Origin: Enterobacterales bacterium CwR94
GTDB lineage: Bacteria > Pseudomonadota > Gammaproteobacteria > Enterobacterales > Enterobacteriaceae
Assembly: GCA_002837195.1 (NCBI GenBank)
Contig: KZ478060.1
Coordinates: forward strand, 222,130 to 286,129
Length of the DNA: 64,000 bases
Direction of reading: 5' to 3'
The translations under genes were made by a program, and so were the position numbers. The notes under the pieces were generated by a model, which saw only the letters and a program-made list of their open reading frames with translations, did no database searches and was not told the origin of the DNA. Shown in pieces: positions 8,962 through 17,740 of this stretch (the stretch's first letter is position 1; every line of letters starts with the position of its first letter).

Positions 8962-8986
8962 GGCCCCGCGCGAGGCGCGCAGGGCC
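8962..8986. other. Hairpin between convergent ariR-type genes
   Basis: GC-rich dyad (GGCCC..GCGC / GCGC..GGGCC, one mismatch) in the 30-nt gap between two convergent small genes. There is no T-run. It could act as a weak bidirectional terminator. Confidence 0.4.
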
Positions 8987-8991
8987 AGAGT

Positions 8992-9246
8992 TTAGACGCC
9001 GTCGTCGTCCGGTGTGCGGCCGACGACCAATTCCAGAGTACTACGCAACAATTCAATCTGTTCTTCGTCCGTAGAGACTTCCATATTCGCAATCAATGTC
9101 AGAATAATGTCCTTATTGGTGACATAGCCACGATCGGCCACAATGTGGCGAATAACGGCACCTAACACTTCCGTTTCTGCTGCTAAATTCTCACCACCGC
9201 TTTGAAACCATGCCAGTAATTCTGTTTCGGATGTGTTCTGTTGCAT
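8992..9246 (-). CDS. ariR: AriR/YmgB biofilm and acid-resistance regulator
   Basis: An 84-residue protein that lines up along its length with E. coli AriR (YmgB): ESAVLG corresponds to TEVLG here, NNKNIILSLI to TNKDIILTLI, and TLEIV near the end to TLELV. In E. coli this dimeric protein belongs to the ycgZ-ymgA-ymgB operon. That operon is relieved from BluR repression by blue light and cold and acts on the Rcs phosphorelay to lower curli and promote colanic acid. It is the last gene of the conserved block here, 72 nt after ymgA. Identification rests on motif and gene order. Confidence 0.8.
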   Translation of the reverse strand: MQQNTSETELLAWFQSGGENLAAETEVLGAVIRHIVADRGYVTNKDIILTLIANMEVSTDEEQIELLRSTLELVVGRTPDDDGV

Positions 9247-9318
9247 GTTGCGCTTCTCTCAAAAAGTGAATCGACAAACTGTTCTGATTCAACGTGAAAC
9301 GGTTAGGGGATGACAGGC

Positions 9319-9612
9319 TTAATGCTTTTTGGCGCCTGCCGGTGGGCCGTCATCGTTCATTATAGCTGGATTGCTGTTGTCAACCTGAAGGCGAGACAGG
9401 TCTTGACGTCGCGCGGCAGGCAATTGCTGGCGAACTTCGCTGAGGGCACGGCGTAGTGCTTGCTGCCTGCCCTCATCTTCTTCCTGCTTTAACATGGCGT
9501 TCAGTCGGGAAATCAACGTTGCACCACTGACAGGCGCATCTTCCTTGAGCAAAGCTAACACCGCTTCACCTATGACGATATCCGTTAATTTATCTACTTC
9601 ACTTCTATACAT
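9319..9612 (-). CDS. ymgA: YmgA-like two-component-system connector protein
   Basis: A 97-residue small protein whose N-terminal two thirds match the YmgA pattern: an IGEAVLALL helix, then LISRLNAML, then an acidic EEDEGRQQALRRAL stretch. The C-terminal tail is polar and probably disordered. E. coli YmgA is a connector that influences RcsB signalling. It lies between ycgZ and ariR, exactly as in E. coli. The ribosome site (AGAGAAG) is weak, so expression may depend on coupling with ycgZ, whose stop is 59 nt upstream. Confidence 0.75.
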   Translation of the reverse strand: MYRSEVDKLTDIVIGEAVLALLKEDAPVSGATLISRLNAMLKQEEDEGRQQALRRALSEVRQQLPAARRQDLSRLQVDNSNPAIMNDDGPPAGAKKH

Positions 9613-9671
9613 AATGCTTCTCTGATTACCGTTTGTGCCTCAACTTCACACTCAATCAGTTGAGCTTTGCA

Positions 9672-9911
9672 TCAGCGAGTAAACAGCAAACCGATCAACG
9701 CCTGGTAATGCTGCTGCTCTTCAGGGCGCTCTGCCTGTTCCACGCGGTGCAGCAGTTTGGTGCAAAGTGTCTTACGGTTCAGGTTCTGTCCTGCACGTAA
9801 AATCTCTACCACAATCTGCCCCAGTGTCTCCTGCTGTGAGGGCAAAGCCGCCTGACTAAAATAGTTGGCGATGTCGTGAGCGGTGGTCGATGGCTGTCCG
9901 TTCTGGCGCAT
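9672..9911 (-). CDS. ycgZ: YcgZ connector protein
   Basis: A 79-residue protein nearly collinear with E. coli YcgZ: IANYFSQAALPSQQETLG, then LNRKTLCTKLLHR and the C-terminal HYQALIGLLF are diagnostic. YcgZ is a small cytosolic protein that works with YmgA and AriR on the Rcs pathway and biofilm matrix output. A GGAG ribosome site precedes ATG 9911. It is the first gene of the conserved three-gene unit, and a promoter of MerR-regulated geometry lies 50-80 nt upstream. Confidence 0.88.
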   Translation of the reverse strand: MRQNGQPSTTAHDIANYFSQAALPSQQETLGQIVVEILRAGQNLNRKTLCTKLLHRVEQAERPEEQQHYQALIGLLFTR

Positions 9912-9961
9912 GATGTCACTCTCCGGTTGATGAAATGTGCTCAGATTATTCGGGGGTAAAA

Positions 9962-9992
9962 GTTATACACTACCTAAAAATTTGTACAGCAA
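9962..9992 (-). promoter_or_regulatory. Candidate MerR-type promoter of ycgZ-ymgA-ariR
   Basis: On the minus strand TTGCTG (-35) and TATAAC (-10) are separated by 19 bp, longer than the usual 17 and characteristic of MerR-family targets. TACA and TGTA half-sites lie near the two ends of the spacer. In E. coli this operon is repressed by the MerR-like BluR (YcgE). No bluR gene is in the window. Assignment is by geometry and context only. Confidence 0.55.
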
Positions 9993-10206
9993 TGTTGTTA
10001 GTTGAAGGGCTACTTTTTTTGGCAAAAAGTGCTATCGCCTATAAATCATTGCGTTGAGTTTAGCATGTGGCGGGGAATTGATTCGGAAAATTTAACTTTT
10101 CGGGGGGATTTGCGGTGAAAAGTGAGGGGCTAAAACAGAAAAAGATGTCTCTGTACTCAACATTTTGAGACCTGTCCGAATCTGCTTCAGCCACCTCGCG
10201 ACCTGC

Positions 10207-10518
10207 TTACTCTTTCTCTCGGCTACGAGAAACCGGTAGCCTGATAACGTTACTGCCATAGCCCTCCTCGTAAAACTGCCTTTGGGGTGTCAGCCAGTTA
10301 AGTTCAGCTAACTGACGGTGGCCCGCACTTCGATAACGCATCAACCAGCTGCGGGCATCGAAAATCAACAACAATCTGGGTTCGCTGGTTTCACGCTCTG
10401 CCATGACACTCAATTGTTTAATTAATGCGTCGACGGTAATTTCATATTCACAAAGCGCCAGGCTAAGTGCTGCTTCACCAATAATGGCCTGATCGAGCTT
10501 TTCGTCATGAAAATACAC
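10207..10518 (-). CDS. Additional YmgA-like connector paralogue
   Basis: A 103-residue protein with a GTG start and a near-consensus AAGGAGG ribosome site 8 nt upstream. Residues 10-45 (IIGEAALSLALCEYEITVDALIKQL) follow the same helix pattern as YmgA in this cluster, and the C-terminal half (AELNWLTPQRQFYEEGY) has no counterpart there. It lies upstream of ycgZ on the same strand, separated by 295 nt that hold the ycgZ promoter, so it is probably its own unit. I infer a connector-like role; E. coli has no gene at this position in the operon. Confidence 0.6.
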   Translation of the reverse strand: MYFHDEKLDQAIIGEAALSLALCEYEITVDALIKQLSVMAERETSEPRLLLIFDARSWLMRYRSAGHRQLAELNWLTPQRQFYEEGYGSNVIRLPVSRSREKE

Positions 10519-10779
10519 TGTCTGAACCTCCTTTTTTAATTTCCCGGGTGTGACAATAAAAATCTTAGACCAGAGTCTGCGTTACGTAAAATCCCGATTG
10601 AGAATTTAAACCAATTGAAATACAAGACTATTTCTATATGTAGAATCTATGTTATTGAATTGGCTGGCATCATTTTTACACACCATTGAGGTTTTTTAAG
10701 GCGTATTCAGAGGGCGTGCTTTAAAATACGTTTAATCTCAATAGTTATAACGCTAATAATTGTTTACAAGGAAAGTGCA

Positions 10780-12477
10780 ATGACATTACCAATGGCCATT
10801 TCTGCCACTACGCGGTGGGGAATATTGCTTGTGGGACTGGCCACCGGGATAGCGTGGTCGGCCCTGGTGAGCCTGTCCTACTCGGTGCCACCGTTGCAGT
10901 ACGTCCTGGTGCTGGTGACGGGATTCGCGGCAGTGCTGATGCTAAGCAGCACGGATTTTCGCCGCAGCAGACAATGGATGCTCGCGCTGGCCATTGTACC
11001 GCCGCTGGCACTGGTCAACGGTTGGCTGCGCTGGAATTTCCCCGAGCAACCGCAAGCGGAGGAGTATTGGCCGGTGCTGCCGATTGGGGCGGTGTTAGTG
11101 TTCTTGCTGTTGCCTTTTATACAGTCGCTGCAGGAACAGGCGGCGCTGCGCGCGAACGCGGTTTTGGCGGCGCTGTGGCGCAATACCTTTACGCTGCTGG
11201 CGACACTGATGCTGGTGGGTGTTTGTTGGTTGATTCTGTGGTTCTGGGGCAAGCTCTTTACGCTGGTGGAGGTGAAATTCTTTTACCGGCTGTTTTTTAA
11301 CAACGCGGTTTTTCCTCCCATAGCCACCGCGCTGATGTTTGCCAGCGGCATTGCGTTGTGCCGCAGCTTGCCTGGGGCCAGTGCGGTATTTCGCCGTCTG
11401 GTCACGCTGCTGGTCGCGGCGATCCTGCCTCTGCACGCGCTGGTTTCCGTATTGTTTTTGTCCATGCTGCCGGTAACCGGGCTGGCTATCATTCCGACTG
11501 CGGTCTCTGCCGCTGCCTTACTGACCACCATGGCACTGATGATGGTGGGGATGGCGGCGATAGTCAGTGAGGCTGAACCGGGAATGGTGCGCTATCCACG
11601 CATTATTCAGTGGTGTGTGCGGCTGGCGTTGGTGCTCGCGCCTTTGATTGCCGCGCTGGCCTGCTATGCGCTATGGCTGCGTGTTACTCAGTACGGCTGG
11701 ACTACCGATCGCGTCGAGGCCGTGGTGCTGGCTGGTATTACCCTGGTGTGGACACTGGCGATGGCGTGGCAGCAAAGAAGAAACGGGGCGGCGACGACAG
11801 TCATCAGCGCGGGTGTGTTAGCCCTGATGGCGCTGTGCTGGTTGGTGCTGCATGCGCCGATTCTCGATCCCTTACGCATGACCGTTAACAGCCAAATGGC
11901 GCGCTACCAGGCCGGTGAGGCCGTCGCGGAGTGGGGAGATGTCTATCTGCTGAGCAAGGCGGGGCGTCGAGGGAAAGACGCCATTTTACTGCTGGATAAG
12001 CATCCCGAATGGCAAAGCGCGGCGGTGCAGAAGCGCGGTGCACTGGCCAGCCTGGTATCCAACACCTCGCTGCGGCTGTCACCCGAGGAAGAGCGTGCGC
12101 GCCTGGCAACCCATATCGTGGTGCGCAAGGGCAGCGTGGCGCCGCCGGTTAACTGGTGGTACACACCCGGGAAATCAGTGGCCTACCCGATCAGTGAGTG
12201 CCTGCAGGTCGTTGAGCCTTGTCAGTCATGGATGATGTCACTCCGTGAGGACGGCACACAGCAAGTCTTGCTGTTTAATCCGGCGTCAAGACAACTCTCG
12301 GTCTTTAGCGCAGGGCCGGAAGGATGGCAACAGAGCGGAGAGGGCCAGCTTCCGGAAGATTTGCCGGCCCTTGAACAGGCTGACATTCGCTCGCGCGTGA
12401 AGCCGTGGCGCGATGTGGAAATCCAGGGGCAGCGTATTGAGATGCACTATTTTGATAACCGCATGCCTGCGCGGTGA
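10780..12477 (+). CDS. DUF4153 family multi-pass membrane protein
   Basis: A 565-residue inner-membrane protein with about ten to eleven hydrophobic segments up to residue 365, then a polar region of about 195 residues. The segment around 125-195 (WRNTFTLLATLMLVGVCW, FYRLFFNN) is typical of DUF4153. No enzymatic motif is visible. The polar tail contains a DVYLLSK and KHPEWQ segment seen in enterobacterial members. An AAGGAAAG ribosome site precedes the ATG. It stands alone between the ymg cluster and convergent yecA. Function is unknown. Confidence 0.75.
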   Translation: MTLPMAISATTRWGILLVGLATGIAWSALVSLSYSVPPLQYVLVLVTGFAAVLMLSSTDFRRSRQWMLALAIVPPLALVNGWLRWNFPEQPQAEEYWPVLPIGAVLVFLLLPFIQSLQEQAALRANAVLAALWRNTFTLLATLMLVGVCWLILWFWGKLFTLVEVKFFYRLFFNNAVFPPIATALMFASGIALCRSLPGASAVFRRLVTLLVAAILPLHALVSVLFLSMLPVTGLAIIPTAVSAAALLTTMALMMVGMAAIVSEAEPGMVRYPRIIQWCVRLALVLAPLIAALACYALWLRVTQYGWTTDRVEAVVLAGITLVWTLAMAWQQRRNGAATTVISAGVLALMALCWLVLHAPILDPLRMTVNSQMARYQAGEAVAEWGDVYLLSKAGRRGKDAILLLDKHPEWQSAAVQKRGALASLVSNTSLRLSPEEERARLATHIVVRKGSVAPPVNWWYTPGKSVAYPISECLQVVEPCQSWMMSLREDGTQQVLLFNPASRQLSVFSAGPEGWQQSGEGQLPEDLPALEQADIRSRVKPWRDVEIQGQRIEMHYFDNRMPAR

Positions 12478-12484
12478 TATTCAA

Positions 12485-12505
12485 GGTGCCGCTTGCGGCG
12501 GCACC
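12485..12505. other. Hairpin between convergent DUF4153 gene and yecA
   Basis: An 8-bp perfect stem (GGTGCCGC / GCGGCACC) with a 5-nt loop, directly between two convergent stop codons. It lacks a T-run and may be a weak bidirectional terminator. Confidence 0.5.
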
Positions 12506-12512
12506 CAGGCCA

Positions 12513-13181
12513 CTAGGCTCCGCAGCACTGCTTAAATTTTTTACCGCTGCCGCATGGGCAAGGATCGTTACGACCCGGTTTAGGTGCCACCGAGACCGGT
12601 TGCGGCGGGGTGGGAACGGCATCAGGCTGCGTGAGCCAGTAATCATGCAGGGCCAGCGCCGCCGGACGAATGGCCGCAATACTCTCTTCAAACTCATCAC
12701 CCGACAGCGTATCCAGTTTGGCAAAGTGCGCTTCCTGACCGTGCAGCTCAATCGCGGCCAGCGCGGGCTGGAGATCGGCGGGCAGTGCAGACCAGTCGGT
12801 TAATGCCACACCGCGCAGATAGCCAAAACACCACTCTTCGACCACCGTGAATTCCTGGCCTTCCATCTCGCGCGTACCGAACAGCGGATCAAATTGTTCC
12901 GGAAAATCGGCTAAGCGATCGGCGATGTCATTCATGTGCTGGAAACACAGTTCCATAAAGCGTGTCATTTCACGCTCGTTGGTCCATTTGGGAATGTGTT
13001 TTTCGCCGCCCCACAGCGCCACTAACCACTGGCTGGGCTCGACCATGGTGGGGCCAGACAGCACGGCGGTGAGTAAGCCATCCAGTTCGGCAACATCGAC
13101 AATCGCGGCTTCGCTGCCGTGCTTTTCCAGGGTCTCTTCCAGCCAGAGCAGCTCTTTATCGGTTAATGGGCCTTCTTTCAT
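12513..13181 (-). CDS. yecA: YecA family protein with SEC-C metal-binding tail
   Basis: A 222-residue protein matching E. coli YecA (221 aa). Residues about 1-190 are the UPF0149 helical domain with the motifs [14 protein letters not shown] and [14 protein letters not shown]. The last 20 residues are a SEC-C zinc motif, [18 protein letters not shown]. Family members are cytosolic and poorly characterised. Start 13181 has GAGGAAAG upstream; an open stretch of 21 codons further upstream is not supported. It lies 55 nt after the phosphoesterase gene and may be partly co-transcribed with that operon, but is probably independent. Confidence 0.9.
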   Translation of the reverse strand: MKEGPLTDKELLWLEETLEKHGSEAAIVDVAELDGLLTAVLSGPTMVEPSQWLVALWGGEKHIPKWTNEREMTRFMELCFQHMNDIADRLADFPEQFDPLFGTREMEGQEFTVVEEWCFGYLRGVALTDWSALPADLQPALAAIELHGQEAHFAKLDTLSGDEFEESIAAIRPAALALHDYWLTQPDAVPTPPQPVSVAPKPGRNDPCPCGSGKKFKQCCGA

Positions 13182-13236
13182 TGCGCTTTCCTCATGCGGC
13201 GAATCATTTCTGGGGCGCATTGTGGCGCTGACTGCC

Positions 13237-14067
13237 TCAGTCAATCAAGCCATCTTTATCATAAAACGGCCACGGCCCCTCGTATTGCCCGAGCGGCAGA
13301 TAGTGGGTGGTGAATCCACTGGCTGGCTGCCAGCGATGCAAGAGCAGCCCTGCGGGTTCAATCACAAAGTGGGCGGGCCCATCGGGCGTGAAATTGGGGG
13401 CGACCTGATGTGAGGTGCCTGGCGCACTGCAGACCACCGCGTGGCCCAACTGCGAGACCATAAATCGGTGGACGTGACCGCACAGCACGCGCTGCACGTG
13501 CGGTGCCTCGGCCAGCACGGCTGCCAGCGGCTGGCTATCGCGCAGGTTTTGGCGATCCATATGATCAATACCGCTGATAAACGGATGATGATGCAGCAGC
13601 ACCACTGTGGGTTTGCTGGGTTGTTCCGCCAGCGTTGTGCGGAGCCAGTCAAGGCGCTCGGCACAGAGTTCACCGTATGACTGTTCTGGCACGGTGCTGT
13701 CCAGCCCAATCAGGCGCACGGGGAACGCTTCCACCGTCCACTGAATAAAGTCGCCCGTGTGGGGAAACCAGCTTTTGTCCTGAAAGGCGCGTCGAAACGC
13801 CGGGCGTGCATCGTGGTTGCCTGGAATGGCAAACCACGGCAGCGTCAGTTTATCCAACTCGACGCGCACTTCGGCGTATTCATCATCGCGCCCAAAGTCG
13901 GTTAAATCGCCGGTAATGACCACCGCATCGGGCGCCGGGTCCAGCGCATTCAGGTGCGCCACCGCACGTTGCAGTGAACCCAGGGTATCGACTTTTTTAT
14001 ACGACAGGCGGCCTTCTGCTTTGATGTGCAGATCGCTAATGTGCGCCAGAAAAAACGGCTGACTCAT
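13237..14067 (-). CDS. Metallophosphoesterase (CpdA/GpdQ-like cyclic/diester phosphodiesterase)
   Basis: A 276-residue calcineurin-like phosphoesterase with all five metal motifs: DLH near residue 12, GDLTD, GNHD, HHHPF and GHVHR. This set is found in class III 3',5'-cAMP phosphodiesterases and glycerophosphodiesterases. It is cytosolic (no signal peptide). It follows the ABC ATPase gene by 14 nt, which suggests it hydrolyses the compound brought in by that importer, for instance a phosphodiester. Which diester is not decidable from sequence; cAMP turnover is an alternative. Confidence 0.85.
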   Translation of the reverse strand: MSQPFFLAHISDLHIKAEGRLSYKKVDTLGSLQRAVAHLNALDPAPDAVVITGDLTDFGRDDEYAEVRVELDKLTLPWFAIPGNHDARPAFRRAFQDKSWFPHTGDFIQWTVEAFPVRLIGLDSTVPEQSYGELCAERLDWLRTTLAEQPSKPTVVLLHHHPFISGIDHMDRQNLRDSQPLAAVLAEAPHVQRVLCGHVHRFMVSQLGHAVVCSAPGTSHQVAPNFTPDGPAHFVIEPAGLLLHRWQPASGFTTHYLPLGQYEGPWPFYDKDGLID

Positions 14068-14081
14068 GACAATTCCCTCTT

Positions 14082-15056
14082 TTATATTTGAAACAGATTG
14101 CCCGGTGCGGCATACAAACCCACTTGTTCACCCACCGGCCATTGCTGGCGCGGCGAACAGTCAATTTGCACGGCGGCTTTACCGGGGGCGACCGCGACCC
14201 AGACGCGCTGGCTTTGCCCAAGAAAAGTGCTGTGTAATACCGTGCCTTGCAGCATCGAGCCGTGGACATGGCCCAGATGAATATCTTCCGGGCGGCAGTA
14301 AAACTCTCCGGCAGGCAGTGACAGGCGATTAACGGCACCCACAAAATCGGCCACAAAAGGCGTCGCGGGCTGATGGTAGATGTCGCGCGGAGCGGCAATT
14401 TGCTCAATACGGCCTTTATTCATCACCGCAATCCGATCACCCAGCGCCATGGCTTCTTGTTGATCGTGGGTGACATACACGGCGGTGATCCCCAACTGCT
14501 CCAGCAAGGTTCCAATGTCTTCTCGCAGTTTGTCGCGCAACTTAGCGTCCAGCGCGGCCAGCGGTTCATCAAACAGCAGCACTTTCGGACGTGCCGCCAG
14601 GGCGCGGGCCAGCGAGACGCGCTGCTTTTGCCCGCCGGACAGGGCTTGCACCGAGCGATCGGCAAAGTCACTGAGATCGACCATTTTCAGCATCGCTTTG
14701 ACGCGCAGGCGAATATCCGATTCGGGTAAGCGTTGGATGCGCAGGCCATAGGCGACGTTTTGCGCCACATTAAGGTGAGGAAACAGCGCATAGTTTTGGA
14801 ACACCATGCCGACGTTACGTTTTTCAATCGGCAGCGCGGTGACGTTGCGGTCGTCAAACCACACTTCACCCCCGGCATCACAGCGTTCCAGACCGCTGAT
14901 AATGCGCAGCGTGGTGGTTTTTCCGCAGCCAGAAGGGCCAAGCAGCACCAGCGTTTCCCCCGGCTCAATCTGTAAATCCAGCGGATGCAGTGCTGTCTGC
15001 TGGCGAGCAAAGGTGCGGGCGCACTGATGCAGGCGAATGCCAATGGGGTGCGTCAT
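14082..15056 (-). CDS. ABC transporter ATP-binding protein (PotA/FbpC/PhnT type)
   Basis: A 324-residue ATPase: Walker A GPSGCGKTTT, Q-loop in FQNYALFPH, signature LSGGQKQRV, Walker B LLFDEP and the switch His in YVTHDQQEA. About 95 residues after residue 230 form the TOBE-type regulatory domain. This layout is that of importers for polyamines, ferric ion, sulphate and 2-aminoethylphosphonate. The ATG at 15056 lies 1 nt after the preceding permease stop, so translation is coupled; an in-frame GTG 4 codons upstream is possible. It powers the two permeases encoded just upstream. Confidence 0.88.
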   Translation of the reverse strand: MTHPIGIRLHQCARTFARQQTALHPLDLQIEPGETLVLLGPSGCGKTTTLRIISGLERCDAGGEVWFDDRNVTALPIEKRNVGMVFQNYALFPHLNVAQNVAYGLRIQRLPESDIRLRVKAMLKMVDLSDFADRSVQALSGGQKQRVSLARALAARPKVLLFDEPLAALDAKLRDKLREDIGTLLEQLGITAVYVTHDQQEAMALGDRIAVMNKGRIEQIAAPRDIYHQPATPFVADFVGAVNRLSLPAGEFYCRPEDIHLGHVHGSMLQGTVLHSTFLGQSQRVWVAVAPGKAAVQIDCSPRQQWPVGEQVGLYAAPGNLFQI

Positions 15057-15057
15057 A

Positions 15058-15852
15058 TCAGGTCTCACTTTTGTTGCGCATCGGGCGACTGATGGCTTGC
15101 ATCGCCAACAGAAGCGGGATAATCATGATTAAAAACAGCGTGGTATAGGCAGAGCCGATTTCTAAACGCAGTGAGGCATAGCTGTCTGCCAGACCAACCG
15201 GTAGCGTTTTTGTTAACGGTGTATGCAGCATCCAGGTAATGTTGAACTCGCCAATTGACAAGGTAATGACCATGAACGCCCCGGCGACGACTCCGGTGAG
15301 GCAGTTGGGCACCACCACGGTCAGAAAACGTTTTAGCGTTCCCGCTCCGAGACTGGCAGCCGCTTCTTCCATGCCACGGATGTCACTGGCTTTCATCACC
15401 GACAGCACGGGACGCACCATAAAAGGCAGCGTGAACAGCACATGGCCGATCAGGATAAACAGCCAGCTCTCGCGCAGGCCAGCCACTCCGCCATAGACCA
15501 GCAGCAGGCCTAACGCTGTCGCCAGACCCGGTACCGCGACCGGCAGCATCAGACACTCTTCAATCCAGCCGGCCAGCCGCGAGGGGCTTTTTAACAGGCC
15601 CCAGGCCGCAGGCACACCGATAAGCACCGTGCACACCAGACAGGCCAACGCAATCAGCAGTGACAGCCAGAAAGTGGGTGCGTAGAGCGCCCAAACTTCA
15701 CTCATCCAGCGTAGCGTCAGGCCACTTTTCAATCCGAGGAACACATTCTCGGTAAAGCCCGCCAGCACCGACATGGCGATTGGCACGATCAAAAATAAGC
15801 ACACCGTCAGCGTCAGGGCCAGTTGCAGGCCAAAGGTCAACGAGCGTTTCAT
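15058..15852 (-). CDS. ABC transporter permease (second subunit)
   Basis: A 264-residue inner-membrane permease with six predicted helices. The EAA-type loop (MEEAAASLGAG..F..VVVPN), which docks the ATPase, is visible. Its ATG overlaps the stop of the first permease (ATGA). The frame is open far upstream to 16269 but only inside that gene. It pairs with the product of 15849-16739 to form the pore of the importer. Confidence 0.88.
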   Translation of the reverse strand: MKRSLTFGLQLALTLTVCLFLIVPIAMSVLAGFTENVFLGLKSGLTLRWMSEVWALYAPTFWLSLLIALACLVCTVLIGVPAAWGLLKSPSRLAGWIEECLMLPVAVPGLATALGLLLVYGGVAGLRESWLFILIGHVLFTLPFMVRPVLSVMKASDIRGMEEAAASLGAGTLKRFLTVVVPNCLTGVVAGAFMVITLSIGEFNITWMLHTPLTKTLPVGLADSYASLRLEIGSAYTTLFLIMIIPLLLAMQAISRPMRNKSET

Positions 15853-16739
15853 AGCGTGCTCCCTAACGAATAACTGGAAAAACGCCGGGTCAGCAGCAGC
15901 GCGCCCCAGGTCACCAGCCCCATCACGACGGACAGCGCAGCGGCGGTGGCAAAGTTGGCATAGTTGGTGAACTCGCCGTAAATGGTCAGGGGCAGCACGC
16001 TTAAGTCGGTGCCCAACGTAAATGCGGTGCCAAAGGCGCCCATGCTGGTGGCAAAGCAGATGGCGGCACTGGAGAGCAGGGCCGGGGCCAGTCCGGGGAT
16101 AATGACATCGCGCACGATGCGCCATTGACTGGCTCCCAGTGAACGGGCGGCTTCTTCCAGGCTGCGGTCCAGTTTTTCGCAGGCGGCCACCAGCGTCATA
16201 ATGACGCGGGGAATGGAAAAGTAGAGATAGCCAAGGAACAAGCCCGTGAGGGTATAGGCAAAGTTCCAACGCTCACCGGTCAATGCCAGTCCGAGTTGGG
16301 AAAACAGCCCCTGGCGTCCGCCCAGCATAATGATCAAAAAGCCCACCACGACGCCCGGAAACGCCAGTGGAAAGGTTAGCAGCGCCAGCAGCAGGCCCTT
16401 GCCGGGAAACCTGTGGCGCGCAAGAAAACAGGCCACCACGCCGGAGATTGCCACGGCGGCCAGTGAGACGCTGGCTGACAGCAGCAGCGTGGTGACTAAA
16501 CTTTGCAGATAGCGCGGCTGACTGAGTACGGTCCAGTACGCATTCTGTTGTGTGGCATTGTCTGGCTGGGTGCCAAGCGCAATCAGCCAGGCAAACGGCA
16601 GCAACCAGAAGGCACAGAAAACAGTAATCACCGGCACCAACGCATAAATCGTGGCCCTGGGCAGGCGCGGAAAGACGCGGAGATGACGCGGCGCCCCCTC
16701 GCGGGGGCGCACTGTGCGTTGTGGTAATGGCTGCGCCAT
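15849..16739 (-). CDS. ABC transporter permease (first subunit)
   Basis: A 296-residue permease with about six membrane helices and a cytoplasmic N-terminal tail of about 30 residues rich in Arg and Pro. The EAA loop is LEEAARSLGASQWRIVRDVIIPG. The start codon shares one base with the stop of the binding-protein gene (TAATG). It belongs to the same family as the phosphonate/spermidine/iron-type permeases. The coupling by overlap throughout this operon implies fixed stoichiometry of the importer parts. Confidence 0.88.
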   Translation of the reverse strand: MAQPLPQRTVRPREGAPRHLRVFPRLPRATIYALVPVITVFCAFWLLPFAWLIALGTQPDNATQQNAYWTVLSQPRYLQSLVTTLLLSASVSLAAVAISGVVACFLARHRFPGKGLLLALLTFPLAFPGVVVGFLIIMLGGRQGLFSQLGLALTGERWNFAYTLTGLFLGYLYFSIPRVIMTLVAACEKLDRSLEEAARSLGASQWRIVRDVIIPGLAPALLSSAAICFATSMGAFGTAFTLGTDLSVLPLTIYGEFTNYANFATAAALSVVMGLVTWGALLLTRRFSSYSLGSTL

Positions 16740-17740
16740 TACTTCACCTCTTGCAGGTATTGCACGGAGAAGGCCTTCTGCGCATCGGCCATCTGCTGAT
16801 AGTTCACCGTGCGCGCACGCGCGTAGTCGCTGTCTGGCAGGAACTGGGCTTTGGCGGATGCCGACATGGCACTTTCACGCACCGGGCGTAACCAGGCGTT
16901 GGCCCAAATGGCCTGGCCTTTGTCAGACAACACATAGTCGATGACTTGCTTGCCCTGCGCGGCGTGCGGTGCGTTCTTCACCAGACTGATGACATAGGGG
17001 ACTTTGATGCTGCCTTCTTTGGGGATCACAAAGGCGATATTGGCCTGGTCTTTGTATTTTGCGCGGTAGGCGTTGAAATCGTAATCCAGCAGAATGGGGA
17101 TCTCACCCGACAGCACGCGGGCATAAGCGGTCTGCTTGGGCACTATCGGGCTGTTTTTCATCAGCTTCTGGAAGTAGCTAATGCCCGGTTTAAAGTCTTG
17201 TAAGGTTCCGCCTTTTGCCAGATTGGCGGCGACGGCAGCGGCGTAGCCCACAAACGCGCTGGCGGGATCAAGATAACCCACCATGCCTTTGTATTCTGGC
17301 TTAAGCAGGTCATCCCAGCTTTGCGGGACGGGCGCACCGTTCAGCGCATCAACATTGACCATAAAACCAATGGTGCCAGAGTGCAGCGCAACCCATTTGC
17401 CATCGGCGTCTTTTAGATCCGCAGGAATGCTCTCCCAACCTGCCGGTTTGTAGCTTGCCAGCACGTCGGACTGGGCGGCCTGAATGCCAAAAGTCACGCC
17501 GAGATACACCACATCCGCCACCGGACGGGCTTTTTCGGCAACAATTTGCGCCAGGGCCTGACCTGAGTTCTTGTTGTCTTGTGGCACGTTAATGCCAGTG
17601 TCTTGCGCAATGGCCTTGAGCTGGGTTGCCCAGTCGGCCCACTCCGGTGGACAGTTATAACAGATGGCGTTAGCGGCCTGTGCCTGCGAAGAGACAAGGA
17701 TCGCGCCAGCCAGTACGGCAGTCAGCGTAATGCGTTTCAT
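16739..17740 (-). CDS. ABC transporter periplasmic substrate-binding protein
   Basis: A 333-residue exported protein. The signal peptide is residues 1-22, with likely cleavage in SSQAQA-ANA. The mature part is of the iron/aminoethylphosphonate/polyamine-binding type (DVVYLGVTFGIQAAQ, WDDLLKPEYKGMVGY, YVLSDKGQ). Two Cys in AICYNCPP, close after the cleavage site, are unusual and might form a disulphide. The ATG overlaps the stop of the LacI gene (ATGA). The ligand is unknown. The downstream phosphoesterase suggests an organophosphate, but ferric or polyamine ligands cannot be excluded. Confidence 0.85.
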   Translation of the reverse strand: MKRITLTAVLAGAILVSSQAQAANAICYNCPPEWADWATQLKAIAQDTGINVPQDNKNSGQALAQIVAEKARPVADVVYLGVTFGIQAAQSDVLASYKPAGWESIPADLKDADGKWVALHSGTIGFMVNVDALNGAPVPQSWDDLLKPEYKGMVGYLDPASAFVGYAAAVAANLAKGGTLQDFKPGISYFQKLMKNSPIVPKQTAYARVLSGEIPILLDYDFNAYRAKYKDQANIAFVIPKEGSIKVPYVISLVKNAPHAAQGKQVIDYVLSDKGQAIWANAWLRPVRESAMSASAKAQFLPDSDYARARTVNYQQMADAQKAFSVQYLQEVK

